In this document: positions 8,622 through 19,200 of the stretch, piece by piece | How positions within the stretch are numbered: position 1 is the first letter of the stretch | Layout: each line of letters opens with the position of its first letter | NCBI GenBank assembly: GCA_035325645.1 | Contig: DAOKZK010000004.1 | Location: forward strand, 11,429 to 75,428 | DNA: 64,000 nt | Source of the DNA: Macondimonas sp035325645 | Lineage (GTDB): Bacteria; Pseudomonadota; Gammaproteobacteria; UBA5335 | Reading direction: 5' to 3' | Position numbers and translations under genes: made by a program | Notes under the pieces: generated by a model | Databases searched by the model: none | What the model was told of the DNA's origin: nothing | Seen by the model: only the letters and a program-made list of their open reading frames with translations

Positions 8622-9884
8622 TTGCAGCAGCAACCATTCGGCTACCTGGCGCTGGCGCTTGCAGTCGGCCTGCTGATCGGTCTGGAACGGGGTTGGCAGG
8701 CTCGTGGGCTCCCGGAAGGAGGGCGCATTGCGGGTCTGCGCACCTTTGGTCTTTTAGGCTTCCTGGGTGGCGTCGCCAGCCTCTTGGGCCAGCGGTTGGA
8801 CAGCGCCGTTGCGGCTGCGATCTTCCTGGCCGTGGCGCTGATCATGGGGGGCGGCTACCTGCTGCGATTCCGCGCCGACGGTACCGCGAGCGCAACGACC
8901 ACTATCGCGGCATTGGTGACGGTGGGGCTGGGCGCACTGGCTGGATTGGGCGAGTTGACCCTGGCGGCTGCCGGGGCGGTCGTCACGACGATGCTGCTCA
9001 ACCTCAAGCCGATTCTGCATACCGGTGTGGCGCGTCTCCAGGCGAGCGAACTGCGCGCCACGCTGAATCTGCTGCTGATCTCGGTCGTCCTGCTGCCGGT
9101 CTTGCCGAACGAGGGCTACGGACCCGCTGGCGTCCTCAATCCCTATCGGATCTGGATGATGGTGGTGCTGATCGCCAGCATCTCGTTTGCCGGCTACTTT
9201 GCCGTCAAGCTGCTCGGACCCGACCGAGGAATCCTGCTCACGGGCCTCTTTGGCGGCTTGAGTTCCTCGACCGCCGTGACGCTGAGTCTGGCTCGTGTCG
9301 CGCGCACCGAACCGGTTTTGAGCCCTACACTGGCAAGCGGCATTCTGGTGGCCTGCGGCACCATGTTCCCGCGCATCCTGCTGGTGGCCGGCCTCGTTCA
9401 TCCGCCTCTCTTTCAGGCCCTGATGCTGCCGCTGGCGGTGATGGCGGGCATGACCTATGCGGGCGCGATACTGATCTGGTTGCGGCAGCGCCAGCGCATC
9501 GACAATCCGGTCCTGACACTGAGCAATCCATTCCAGCTGCGCATGGCCATACGATTCGCGGCCCTGCTGCTCGGCGTGCTGCTGGTGGCCGAATGGATCG
9601 AGACTCAATGGGGTGATCCGGGTCTCTACGGGCTGGCGGTGCTCTCCGGTCTCACGGACGTCGATGCCATTACGCTGTCGCTTGCACGCATGGGGCAGGA
9701 GGGGCTTGCCGTCCCTACGGTCTTGCTGGGGATCCTCTTGGCCGCAACGTCCAACACCCTCGTCAAGATGGGGCTCGCGCTCGGCCTGGGCGGGCGAGCG
9801 TTGGGCGTCCGGGTCGCGGGCGTCCTGGGAGCGGCCATGCTTTCGGGGCTGCTGGTCGGTCTTGGGCTGAACGCGGCGCGCTAG
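8622..9884 (+). CDS. MgtC/SapB family membrane protein with DUF4010 domain
   Basis: The 420-residue protein is a polytopic membrane protein. Its N-terminal third is of the MgtC/SapB type (GLLIGLERG, then GLRTFGLLGFLGG). The rest is a run of hydrophobic helices of the DUF4010 type with the conserved segment GLFGGLSSSTAVTLS and a late LSGLTDVDAITLSLARM. MgtC proteins affect magnesium homeostasis and ATPase activity; the function of the DUF4010 fusion is not established. The start is TTG 8622 behind GAGG; no ATG fits the family start. Its stop overlaps the convergent ggt stop by four bases. Confidence 0.85.
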   Translation: MQQQPFGYLALALAVGLLIGLERGWQARGLPEGGRIAGLRTFGLLGFLGGVASLLGQRLDSAVAAAIFLAVALIMGGGYLLRFRADGTASATTTIAALVTVGLGALAGLGELTLAAAGAVVTTMLLNLKPILHTGVARLQASELRATLNLLLISVVLLPVLPNEGYGPAGVLNPYRIWMMVVLIASISFAGYFAVKLLGPDRGILLTGLFGGLSSSTAVTLSLARVARTEPVLSPTLASGILVACGTMFPRILLVAGLVHPPLFQALMLPLAVMAGMTYAGAILIWLRQRQRIDNPVLTLSNPFQLRMAIRFAALLLGVLLVAEWIETQWGDPGLYGLAVLSGLTDVDAITLSLARMGQEGLAVPTVLLGILLAATSNTLVKMGLALGLGGRALGVRVAGVLGAAMLSGLLVGLGLNAAR

Positions 9885-11614
9885 CGACCGATGGCGGTGC
9901 GTATATCGTCGAGCGGACGCGAGGCTTCCACGCGCGCTTGCCCTTCGCCGCGCGGGTCCGACGCCGCCGTCAACGTATCGGCGCGCCGGTCCCAGACGAT
10001 GACCTGCATGTCGCCATAGCGGCGGGAGACCGCCTCCACGTGGTGGCCCTTGGCCGCGAGCGCGTCGATCGTTGCGCCGTCGAAGGCTTCGGGTTCGTGA
10101 AAGAGCCGGTCCGGCAGGTATTGATGGTGGTAGCGGGGCAGCGCGGCCATGGTGTCGGCGTCGGCGCCATCGGCGAACGCCAGGCTGGCCAGCAGCACCA
10201 TGCTGATGATGCGGCTCCCGCCGGGCGTGCCGAGGATGGCGATGCGGTCGCCTTGCTCGAGAAAAGTCGGCGACATGCTCGAGAGCGGGCGTTTGCCCGG
10301 CGCGATGGCGTTGGCCCGACTTCCCACCAAGCCGTAGGCATTCGGCGCGCCCGGCGCGGCGGCGAAATCGTCCATTTCATTGTTGAGCACGACCCCCGTT
10401 CCCGGCGGCATGAAGGCCGAGCCGAACGGCGTATTGATCGAGAGCGTCGCCGCGACCCGATTCCCATCGGCATCGATCACCGAGAAATGCGTGGTGTGCC
10501 GGTCGAGGCTGGCTGTATCGTCGGCCGTGAGGGTTGCGCTCGGCGTCGCGCGATCGGGGTCGATGTCTGCGCGCAGCGATGCGGCGTAGTCAGGGTCCAG
10601 CAACTGCGCGAGCGGCAGGTCGACGAAATCCGGATCGCCGAGATAGCGGGCGCGATCGCGGTAGGCGCGCCGCATCGCCTCCGTGGTCCAGTGAACGCGC
10701 TCGGCCGGGGGCTGGGCCACCAGATCGACATCCGCGAGAATCTGTAGCGCTTCAGCGAGGACCACGCCGCCCGATGAGGGCGGCGATGCGGAGATGACCC
10801 GCATGTCGCGATAGGTGAAGGTGATCGGCTCGCGTTCCACGACCCGGTAGCTCGCCAGGTCCTCTGCGGTCCAGATGCCGCCGGCCTGACGCACGCCGTG
10901 CACCAGACGCTCCGCGACGGGGCCGCGATAGAAACCCTCATGACCGCGCGTAGCCAGGGCCCGCAAGGTCTCGGCCAAATCGGGCTGACGCAAGCGCCAG
11001 CCGGGAACCGGCGCGATGCCGGCGGCCAGGAACGTTCGCCGCGCGGCGGGGGACGCGAGCAGGGCGGGCAGACGATAACCGGCCAAGAGAGCATATTCCC
11101 GACCGACGGTAAAACCTTCGCTGGCGAGACGTATGGCCGGCGCGAGCGATGCGGTCAGACGCAGGCGACCGTAGTGCGATGCCAGATGCACCAAGGCTGC
11201 GGGCTGACCCGGGATGGCCGCCGCCAGCGCGCCGTCCTGAGCGCGCCGCGCCTGAAACGCACCCGTGGCATCCAGATAGAGATCGGCCGTGGCTGCCAGT
11301 GGTGCACGCTCCCGACCGTCCACCATGACGGTGCGCTCGTCGCTTGCCCGGTACAGCAGCCAGAAGCCGCCGCCGCCCAAGCCGGACCCGGCCGGTTCCA
11401 CGACGGCCAGCGCGGCACTGATGGCGACGGCGGCATCGAAGGCATTGCCGCCTTGATCCAGAATCGCGAAACCGGCAGCTGTCGCGGCCGGGTGCGCCGT
11501 CGCGATGGCAGCGCGTCCGGGACCTGCAGCGCTGCAGGCGGCCGCCCAGAATGTCAGGATCAGCAGCAGCGCGGCGGCAAAGCGGCGTGCTGGCCGAAGA
11601 CGGCGGTCAGTCAC
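9881..11614 (-). CDS. ggt: Gamma-glutamyltransferase
   Basis: GGT hydrolyses glutathione and transfers its gamma-glutamyl group in the periplasm. The 577-residue precursor has an N-terminal hydrophobic signal with a possible lipobox cysteine (WAAACS, residues 23-28), the large-subunit start (AIATAHPAATAAG), and the autoprocessing site with the nucleophile Thr374 in RHTTHFSV. The small subunit includes NNEMDDF and the PLSSMSP substrate loop. The start is GTG 11614, overlapping the coaD stop by four bases, so the two are coupled. The length is normal for the family. Confidence 0.95.
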   Translation of the reverse strand: MTDRRLRPARRFAAALLLILTFWAAACSAAGPGRAAIATAHPAATAAGFAILDQGGNAFDAAVAISAALAVVEPAGSGLGGGGFWLLYRASDERTVMVDGRERAPLAATADLYLDATGAFQARRAQDGALAAAIPGQPAALVHLASHYGRLRLTASLAPAIRLASEGFTVGREYALLAGYRLPALLASPAARRTFLAAGIAPVPGWRLRQPDLAETLRALATRGHEGFYRGPVAERLVHGVRQAGGIWTAEDLASYRVVEREPITFTYRDMRVISASPPSSGGVVLAEALQILADVDLVAQPPAERVHWTTEAMRRAYRDRARYLGDPDFVDLPLAQLLDPDYAASLRADIDPDRATPSATLTADDTASLDRHTTHFSVIDADGNRVAATLSINTPFGSAFMPPGTGVVLNNEMDDFAAAPGAPNAYGLVGSRANAIAPGKRPLSSMSPTFLEQGDRIAILGTPGGSRIISMVLLASLAFADGADADTMAALPRYHHQYLPDRLFHEPEAFDGATIDALAAKGHHVEAVSRRYGDMQVIVWDRRADTLTAASDPRGEGQARVEASRPLDDIRTAIGR

Positions 11615-12105
11615 GCTTGCCCCCGCGCTGGCCCGAAGCGTTTGCGCAGCTCGGCGGCCACATTGGGCGTCACGAAGCTGCTGACGTCGCCCTGGAAGGC
11701 GGCGATCTCCCGCACCAGCGTCGAGGACAGATAGGTGTAATGTTCCGATGGAGCGAGAAACATGGTCTCCACCGTGGGCGCCAGGTGACGGTTCATGCCG
11801 GCGAGCTGGAATTCGTGCTCGAAGTCCGAGACGGCGCGCAGCCCCCGCAGAATGACGTCGACGCCGTGCTCCCGGGCGTAGTCGACGGTCAGCCCCGAAA
11901 AGGACACCACCTCGACGTTGCGCAGGTGAGCCAGCGCGCCGCAGGACATGGCGACCCGCTCTTCCTTGCTGAACAGGGGCTTCTTGCCGGGATTGTCGGC
12001 CACGGCCAGGATCAGCCGTTCGAACAGCCGCGCTGCGCGCTCGGCGAGATCGACATGACCGCGGGTGATGGGATCGAAGGTGCCGGGATACAGGGCGAGC
12101 GCCAT
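11611..12105 (-). CDS. coaD: Phosphopantetheine adenylyltransferase
   Basis: CoaD makes dephospho-CoA from 4'-phosphopantetheine and ATP, the fourth step of CoA synthesis. The 164-residue protein has the nucleotidyltransferase signature YPGTFDPITRGH near the start and the second ATP motif SSTLVRE near residue 130. The frame is open further upstream, but ATG 12105 (MALALYPGTFDP) is preceded by GAAGGA and matches the family start. It lies 47 bases after rsmD on the same strand; rsmD-coaD is a very common pair. Confidence 0.96.
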   Translation of the reverse strand: MALALYPGTFDPITRGHVDLAERAARLFERLILAVADNPGKKPLFSKEERVAMSCGALAHLRNVEVVSFSGLTVDYAREHGVDVILRGLRAVSDFEHEFQLAGMNRHLAPTVETMFLAPSEHYTYLSSTLVREIAAFQGDVSSFVTPNVAAELRKRFGPARGQA

Positions 12106-12152
12106 ATACTGTCCTTCATCGAGACGGGGCGGAGGATGCGGGCAGCAACATG

Positions 12153-12770
12153 CTAACCCATGGTTTGCCGGGAAATCTCGCCGGGCGCCGCCGACGTTGC
12201 GTCGGGCGCCTCTGGCGTTTTCAGCAACCTGTAGTGGAGCTCTCCGGCCCGCCCTTCCCGCCAGACCGACCATCCGGCCGGCAGGATCGGATCCCGGCCG
12301 TGCGGCATCTCCACATACACCTTGCCGCCGGCGCGGACGGCGCCGGTCCGGTCCAGCGCAGCGAGCACCGTTTCCCAGAGCGCGTCGGCGAATGGGGGAT
12401 CGACGAAGATGATATCGAACGGGCGCTCATTGCCGGCGAGCCAGTCCAGTGCCGCGGCACGGTGGCAGGACACGCCGTCCATGCCGATCCGTATGAGTTC
12501 GGCGCGCAGATGATCGATGACGTGCGGGTTGCGATCCACCAGCACCACCTCGCGGGCCCCGCGCGAGCGCGCCTCCAGCCCCAGCGCGCCGCTGCCGGCA
12601 AAGAGATCCAGGCAGCGCGCGCCGGGCAGATCCGGCGCCAGCCAGTTGAACAGCGTTTCGCGCACCCGGTCCGGCGTGGGCCGCAGACCCGGCGCCGGGG
12701 GGAATTCCAGCCGGCGGCCGCGCCACTGGCCCGCGATGAGGCGGATCTGGTTGCGCTTCGCGGGGGCCAT
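12153..12770 (-). CDS. rsmD: 16S rRNA (guanine(966)-N2)-methyltransferase
   Basis: RsmD methylates G966 of 16S rRNA on the 30S subunit. The 205-residue protein starts with IRLIAGQWRGRRL, has the SAM-binding motif DLFAGSGALGLEA and the catalytic motif FVDPPFAD (NPPY type). The open frame extends far upstream, but the conserved start is ATG 12770, only two bases after the stop of the SMR transporter gene. The two genes are therefore likely to be translationally linked. Confidence 0.95.
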   Translation of the reverse strand: MAPAKRNQIRLIAGQWRGRRLEFPPAPGLRPTPDRVRETLFNWLAPDLPGARCLDLFAGSGALGLEARSRGAREVVLVDRNPHVIDHLRAELIRIGMDGVSCHRAAALDWLAGNERPFDIIFVDPPFADALWETVLAALDRTGAVRAGGKVYVEMPHGRDPILPAGWSVWREGRAGELHYRLLKTPEAPDATSAAPGEISRQTMG

Positions 12771-12772
12771 GC

Positions 12773-13102
12773 TCAGGGGCTGCCGGCCAGATGCAGCCCA
12801 ACCACGCCGAGCACGATGAGGCCGAGGCTCAGCCCCTTGAGTGCATTCCACGATTCCCCGAACCAGACGACCCCGATGCCCGCGATCACGGCCGTTCCCA
12901 CGGCTGACCAGATCGCATAGGCCATGCCCACCTCCAGCGTGCGCAAGGCGCGCGCCAGCGCCGTGAAGGCCAGCAGGTAACAGACGAACATCGTCAGGGT
13001 GGGACCCAGCCGGCTCAGGCCCTCCGAGAGCTTCATCGCCGTGGTGCCGGCGATTTCGAACCCGATGGCGAGCATCAGCGCCAGCCAGCCCTGCAGGATC
13101 AT
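12773..13102 (-). CDS. Small multidrug resistance (SMR) family transporter
   Basis: SMR proteins are four-helix, proton-coupled inner-membrane exporters that work as dual-topology dimers. The 109-residue protein has four hydrophobic helices and the essential membrane-embedded glutamate in helix 1 (GFEIAGTTAMKLSEG, Glu16). It also carries the conserved YAIWSAVGTA segment of the EmrE/SugE/Gdx group. Which subtype it is (multidrug, guanidinium or polyamine) I cannot say from motifs alone. Its start overlaps the metY stop by four bases. Confidence 0.9.
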   Translation of the reverse strand: MILQGWLALMLAIGFEIAGTTAMKLSEGLSRLGPTLTMFVCYLLAFTALARALRTLEVGMAYAIWSAVGTAVIAGIGVVWFGESWNALKGLSLGLIVLGVVGLHLAGSP

Positions 13103-14379
13103 GACTCGGCGGCCTTGGCCAAGGCTTGCGTGATGTCGGCGAGGATGTCGTCGATGTGCTCGAGGCCGACCGACAGCCGCACCATGTCGGCCGTGACACC
13201 AGCCGCTTCCAGCTCGCCGGGGCCGAGCTGGCGATGGGTCGTGGTCGCCGGATGGCAGGCCAGGGATTTGGCATCACCGATGTTGACCAGGCGCACGATG
13301 AGTTGCAGAGCGTCGATGAAGCGGGCGCCGGCTGCCGCCCCGCCGCGGATGCCGAAGCTCAGGATGCCGGAGGCCTGGCCGCCCAGATAATGCTTGGCGC
13401 GCGTGTGCTGGGGGCTGTCGGGAAGTCCTGCGTACTTGACCCAGCTCACCTGAGGGTGGCGATGCAGGAACTGGGCGACGGCGAGCGCGTTGGCGCAATG
13501 CCGCTCCATGCGCAGCGGCAGGGTCTCGATACCCTGGAGCAGCAGGAAGGCGTTGAAGGGTGACAGAGCGGCGCCCATGTTGCGCAGGGGGACGACGCGG
13601 CACCGCCCGATGTAGGCGGCCGGCCCGAAGGCGTCGGTGTAGACCACGCCGTGATAGGACGGATCGGGCCGCACCATCATGGGGAAGCGCTCGCCATGCT
13701 CGGCCCACGGGAAACGCCCCGAGTCCACCACCAGGCCGCCCATGGTGGTGCCGTGACCGCCCATGTACTTGGTGAGCGAGTGCACCACGATGTCCGCGCC
13801 GTGTTCGAAGGGACGCAGCAGGCAGGGCGTGGCGACCGTGTTGTCGACGATCAGCGGGATGCCGTGGGCGTGGGCGATCGCGGCCAGGCGGGCGATGTCG
13901 GCGATTTCCCCCGAGGGATTGCCGATCGACTCGCAGAACAGCGCGCGCGTGCGGTCGTCGATGGCCGCTGCGATGCCGTCGAAATCCTCGTTGCCGAGCA
14001 GGCGCACCGCGATGCCGAGCTGCGGCAGGGTATGGGCAAACAGATTGTAGGTCCCGCCGTAGAGCTTGGCTGTGCTGACGATGTTGTCACCGGCCGTCGC
14101 CAGGGTCTGGATGGCGTAGGTGATGGCCGCCATGCCCGAAGCGACGGCGAGCGCTCCGACTCCACCTTCCAGCGCCGCGACACGCGCCTCCAGCACGGCC
14201 GTCGTGGGATTCATGATGCGCGTGTAGATGTTGCCCGGCACCTTGAGATCGAACAGGTCGGCGCCGTGCTGGGTGTCGTCGAAGGCATAGGACGTCGTCT
14301 GGTACACCGGTACCGCGACGGCGTGCGTGGTGGGCTCGGGGGTGTAGCCGGCATGGATCGCCAGAGTTTCGGGCTTCAT
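13099..14379 (-). CDS. metY: O-acetylhomoserine aminocarboxypropyltransferase (sulfhydrylase)
   Basis: This PLP enzyme of the Cys/Met metabolism family makes homocysteine from O-acetylhomoserine and sulfide. The 426-residue length is that of MetY rather than the roughly 390-400 residues of MetB/MetZ. It has the PLP-lysine motif HSLTKYMGGHG, NPTTAVLEARVAALEGG near residue 60, and a C-terminal SVGLEHIDDI. GGAG lies 10 bases before the ATG. It heads a leftward string with an SMR transporter and rsmD. The upstream 180 bases show no SAM riboswitch that I can recognise. Confidence 0.92.
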   Translation of the reverse strand: MKPETLAIHAGYTPEPTTHAVAVPVYQTTSYAFDDTQHGADLFDLKVPGNIYTRIMNPTTAVLEARVAALEGGVGALAVASGMAAITYAIQTLATAGDNIVSTAKLYGGTYNLFAHTLPQLGIAVRLLGNEDFDGIAAAIDDRTRALFCESIGNPSGEIADIARLAAIAHAHGIPLIVDNTVATPCLLRPFEHGADIVVHSLTKYMGGHGTTMGGLVVDSGRFPWAEHGERFPMMVRPDPSYHGVVYTDAFGPAAYIGRCRVVPLRNMGAALSPFNAFLLLQGIETLPLRMERHCANALAVAQFLHRHPQVSWVKYAGLPDSPQHTRAKHYLGGQASGILSFGIRGGAAAGARFIDALQLIVRLVNIGDAKSLACHPATTTHRQLGPGELEAAGVTADMVRLSVGLEHIDDILADITQALAKAAES

Positions 14380-14557
14380 GAGGCAGCGTCTCCGTACTGT
14401 CAGATCGAAATAGCGTCACATCCGGCGGGTTGCGGCCGGCCGCGGTCAGTCTACCCAAGCCTGTAGCGCCTTCCTACCGGGCTACAAGGGCCGGTGATAG
14501 CATAGCCGGCCGAAGGAGGCGTTCCGACAGACGCCGATCGACCCGCGGGAGGAAGGC

Positions 14558-15982
<1,425 letters not shown>

Positions 15983-16708
15983 ATGCCGGCGCAGCTTGAT
16001 CTTCAGCCGGTCCCAAATTCGCCGATCGTCCGGTTTGCCTCGGTCGGCAAACGCTATGCACACGGCGGCGACGCATTGAAAGACGTGAGCTTCGCCCTTC
16101 CGCGCGGACAAATGGCCTTTCTCACGGGGCGTTCGGGAGCCGGGAAGAGCACACTCCTGCGGCTGATCGCTTTGCTCGAGCGCCCTAGCCGCGGACAGGT
16201 TCAGGTCTGTGGGGATCAACTGGCGCATCTGTCGCGCCGCCAGATTCCGCGCCATCGGCGGCGGGTCGGGCTGATCTTTCAGGACCATCGCTTGCTGGCG
16301 GACCGAACCGTCTTCGACAACGTGGCGCTGCCGCTCGTGGTCGCGGGCTGGACGCCCGGGGAGGAACTGGCGCGACGCGTGCGCGCAGCGCTGGATCAGG
16401 TCAGTCTGCTGCATCGGGAACAGGCTTTCCCGCCCACCCTCTCCGGCGGCGAGCAGCAGCGGGTGGGCATCGCCCGTGCGATCGTCGCCAAGCCCGAACT
16501 CCTGCTTGCGGACGAGCCGACGGGCAACCTCGACCCCACCTTGTCGCGGGACATCATGGATCTGTTCCGCAGGCTCAACGCCGCCGGGACGACGGTGCTG
16601 GTGGCATCGCATGACCTGACGCTGATCCGCAGCCTGGACAAGCCCATGCTGGTTCTCGAAGACGGTGAACTGAGTCATGCCGATGAAGCACTCCAGGACG
16701 CCGGCTAA
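15983..16708 (+). CDS. ftsE: Cell division ATP-binding protein FtsE
   Basis: FtsE is the ABC ATPase that, with FtsX, activates peptidoglycan hydrolases at the septum. The start codon follows the ftsY stop without any gap. Walker A is TGRSGAGKST (about residues 48-57), the ABC signature is LSGGEQQR, and Walker B is LLADEPTGNLD. At 241 residues it is about 20 longer than usual because of an N-terminal extension (residues 1-17). A later start is possible, but no better codon is evident. Confidence 0.95.
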   Translation: MPAQLDLQPVPNSPIVRFASVGKRYAHGGDALKDVSFALPRGQMAFLTGRSGAGKSTLLRLIALLERPSRGQVQVCGDQLAHLSRRQIPRHRRRVGLIFQDHRLLADRTVFDNVALPLVVAGWTPGEELARRVRAALDQVSLLHREQAFPPTLSGGEQQRVGIARAIVAKPELLLADEPTGNLDPTLSRDIMDLFRRLNAAGTTVLVASHDLTLIRSLDKPMLVLEDGELSHADEALQDAG

Positions 16709-17693
16709 CAGGCGGTTGCGAGGCACGAGGCCAACGGCGCCAGCTGTGCCGGCGCGGCGGCGGCGTGTCTCTGCCCGCGACCGGATGCGCGCCTATGCAG
16801 AGACCCACCTCCGGTCGGCCTCTGCGGCCGGGATTCGTCTGGTCCGAATGCGTCAGATCAGCCTGTTGACGACGCTGGTCATCGGGCTGACGATGTCGCT
16901 GCCGACCGCCCTGTACGTTCTTTCCGGCAATGTCCAACGCCTGTTGCCGGACTGGCGCGCCGATACCCAGGTGTCCATTTTTTTCCGGATGGATACCCCG
17001 TTGGAGGGCGCCCGCGCACAGATCGACGCGTGGGTGCAGCGCCCGGGCGTCGCCCGTGCCGACCTGATCCTGCCCGAGGCGGCATTGGCTGAACTCAGGT
17101 CAATGCCCGGATTCGACGCGGCGATCGGAGCGCTGGACGCCAATCCTCTGCCCATCGTCGCGGTGTTGTGGCCGCGTTCGTCCCGCGACGATGATTTGGA
17201 TGTCCTGATCGGCGAGCTCAGGCAGAGCCCCATCGTGGAACGCATACAGCTCGATCGCGAGTGGCTGGAGCGGCTTCAGGCCATCGCCGCGCTGGTTGGA
17301 CGGCTCGCACGCCTCATGGGCATGCTCTTTGCGCTGGCAGTGATGCTGGTGATTGGCCATGCCATCCGCATGGAAGTCCACAGCCGGCGCAGTGAGATCG
17401 AGATCACCAAGCTGGTTGGCGGGACGGACTCGTTCATCCAGCGTCCCTTTCTCTACACCGGACTGGTCTATGGCATGGCCGGCGCGCTCATCGCGTGGCT
17501 GGTCGTTCAAGTGAGCGTCTGGATCATGCGCGGGCCGGTCGAGCATCTCGCAGAGATCTACCAGACGGAGGCCCGTCTGCACGGATTGGGATTTGCCGAG
17601 ACGGTGGCGCTGTTGGTCATCGGCATGGGCTTGGGCGGCATCGGCGCCTTCGGGGCGGTGCGGCGCCAGATCCGCCGCATCGAGCCGACGTGA
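16677..17693 (+). CDS. ftsX: Cell division protein FtsX
   Basis: FtsX is the permease-like partner of FtsE in the division complex. The 338-residue protein has a basic, Arg-rich cytoplasmic N-terminus (residues 1-50), a first membrane helix (about 62-85), an extracytoplasmic domain (about 90-210), and three more helices (about 215-240, 265-290 and 310-330). The ATG at 16677 overlaps ftsE by 32 bases; ATG 16683 is an alternative start. Confidence 0.95.
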   Translation: MPMKHSRTPANRRLRGTRPTAPAVPARRRRVSARDRMRAYAETHLRSASAAGIRLVRMRQISLLTTLVIGLTMSLPTALYVLSGNVQRLLPDWRADTQVSIFFRMDTPLEGARAQIDAWVQRPGVARADLILPEAALAELRSMPGFDAAIGALDANPLPIVAVLWPRSSRDDDLDVLIGELRQSPIVERIQLDREWLERLQAIAALVGRLARLMGMLFALAVMLVIGHAIRMEVHSRRSEIEITKLVGGTDSFIQRPFLYTGLVYGMAGALIAWLVVQVSVWIMRGPVEHLAEIYQTEARLHGLGFAETVALLVIGMGLGGIGAFGAVRRQIRRIEPT

Positions 17694-17706
17694 TGCCGTT
17701 CGCCAC

Positions 17707-18360
17707 CTAGAGCGTGCGCAGTCCCTGAGGCCCGGAAAGCAGCACTTCGTCAGCCGGACGCAGCGCAAACAGCCCGACCGTGACGATACCGGGGATGTTG
17801 TTGAGATCCCTCTCCCACGCGACGGGATCATCGATGAGCAGTCCGCTCACGTCGAGGATCAGGTTGCCGTTGTCGGTCACCACACCTTCCCGCCACGAGG
17901 GACATCCGCCGCGTTTGACCAGCTGGCGCGCCACGAAGCTGCGCGCCATGGGAATGACTTCCACGGGCAGCGGGAAACGGCCGAGGCGATCGACCAGTTT
18001 GCGGTCATCGGCGATGCACAGGAAGTGGCGGCTGGCCGCCGCGATGATCTTTTCCCGCGTCAGGGCCGCGCCGCCACCTTTGGTGAGATGGCGCTTGGCA
18101 TCGATCTCATCGGCGCCATCCACATAGAGCGGGATCTCGTCGGCCTGATTGAGGTCGATGACCTCGAAACCGCGCGCGCGTAGCCGCGCCGCGCTGGCAT
18201 CTGATGCGGCGACGGTAGCCGTGAGGCGGATGCGTCGCTCGGCCAGGGCATCGATAAAGGCATCGACCGTGCTGCCGCTGCCCACGCCCAGCGTGATTCC
18301 TTCGGGAACGCGCGCCGCTGCGGCTGCGGCCACGGCACGCTTGAGGGAGTCGGTGTCCAT
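17707..18360 (-). CDS. rpiA: Ribose-5-phosphate isomerase A
   Basis: RpiA interconverts ribose-5-phosphate and ribulose-5-phosphate in the pentose phosphate pathway. The 217-residue protein shows the family motifs GVGSGSTVDAFID, YVDGADEID and KGGGAALTREKI with the catalytic Asp/Lys region. The end is a little divergent (PADEVLLSGPQGLRTL), but the length is normal. It faces ftsX tail to tail with a 13-base gap. Confidence 0.96.
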   Translation of the reverse strand: MDTDSLKRAVAAAAAARVPEGITLGVGSGSTVDAFIDALAERRIRLTATVAASDASAARLRARGFEVIDLNQADEIPLYVDGADEIDAKRHLTKGGGAALTREKIIAAASRHFLCIADDRKLVDRLGRFPLPVEVIPMARSFVARQLVKRGGCPSWREGVVTDNGNLILDVSGLLIDDPVAWERDLNNIPGIVTVGLFALRPADEVLLSGPQGLRTL

Positions 18361-18429
18361 GGAAGACCTCGGGCGCCGGGAAGGGGAGCGCTATCCTAGC
18401 GCGTCAGCGGTGCGGCGACCACCTGTCGT

Positions 18430-19062
18430 TCAAAGCAGAAACAATGCCATCAGGCTCAGCGCAAAGCCGAGCCCACCCAGCCCAATCCCCCAGAGCAGGC
18501 CCCGCCGGCGATGTTGTGCGCGGTCACGAAGGAACTCGAGCAGCGCCTGGAAGCGGACATCGATGACGGCGTAACCGCCGATCTGGCCTTGTGCCGTGAA
18601 CCAGGGACGCGCGGCTGAAATGCAGTAGTCACAGGTGGCCATGGACACATAGGGCTCCGTGATCACGAGGTCCGAGCGGGCCTTCGCCTGCTGATAGTAG
18701 GGGCGGGTGCTGCGGTCCTTGCCGCGCTGGTTGGACCCCTTCTGGACGCTCAGGTTGCGGTCGACCGAGATGTTCTCACTGCGCTGGATGCCGTTCTCAT
18801 CGAGGCTGTAGAGTATCTCGATGAAGGGATAGCGGGCGACGAGGTCGCGCATCACCTGGATCAGGATTTCGTCGTCGTCCTGCAGGCTGCTCCCAAGATC
18901 ACGCAGGGGCTGTGTGATCTCGGCCATCAGGATAGCTATGGCTTCCCGGTGTTCCGCGAACAACCGCGCGGTTTCCCGTTTCTCGCCGACGTGCACGGGC
19001 AATTCTCCGCTGAGCTTCAACAGAAATTGGTTCAGACTCGCCGATTGCAGGCGGATGATCAT
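18430..19062 (-). CDS. Tail-anchored Cache/PDC-like sensor protein of unknown output
   Basis: The 210-residue protein has a PDC/Cache-like core: a helical first part (about 1-70), then a region with PFIEILYSLDENGIQ and EPYVSMATCDYCISAARP, ending in GGYAVIDVRF. That last part is the usual ligand-binding signature of Cache domains. It has no signal peptide and no N-terminal membrane helix. Instead the only hydrophobic segment is at the extreme C-terminus (about 188-210) after a basic RRRG. No kinase, GGDEF or methyl-accepting domain is attached. Start ATG 19062 is preceded by ATGGACTCC context with a weak ribosome site. The neighbours (rpiA, EVE protein) give no clue to its role. Confidence 0.65.
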   Translation of the reverse strand: MIIRLQSASLNQFLLKLSGELPVHVGEKRETARLFAEHREAIAILMAEITQPLRDLGSSLQDDDEILIQVMRDLVARYPFIEILYSLDENGIQRSENISVDRNLSVQKGSNQRGKDRSTRPYYQQAKARSDLVITEPYVSMATCDYCISAARPWFTAQGQIGGYAVIDVRFQALLEFLRDRAQHRRRGLLWGIGLGGLGFALSLMALFLL

Positions 19063-19200
19063 GGACTCCTCCCAGAACCTCGTACAAGCCGTGATACGGC
19101 AATGAAGGGAAATGCAACGATCGCGCCGGAAAGTGGGTCTTGATTTTTCAATGCGCTGCGCATATGACGGGGCAAGGTCTGCCTCTCAGCGGCGCACATT

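Noticed and set aside
14380..14557. Possible SAM riboswitch upstream of metY
   Set aside because: I could not find the conserved core of any SAM riboswitch class; only a ribosome site is clear.
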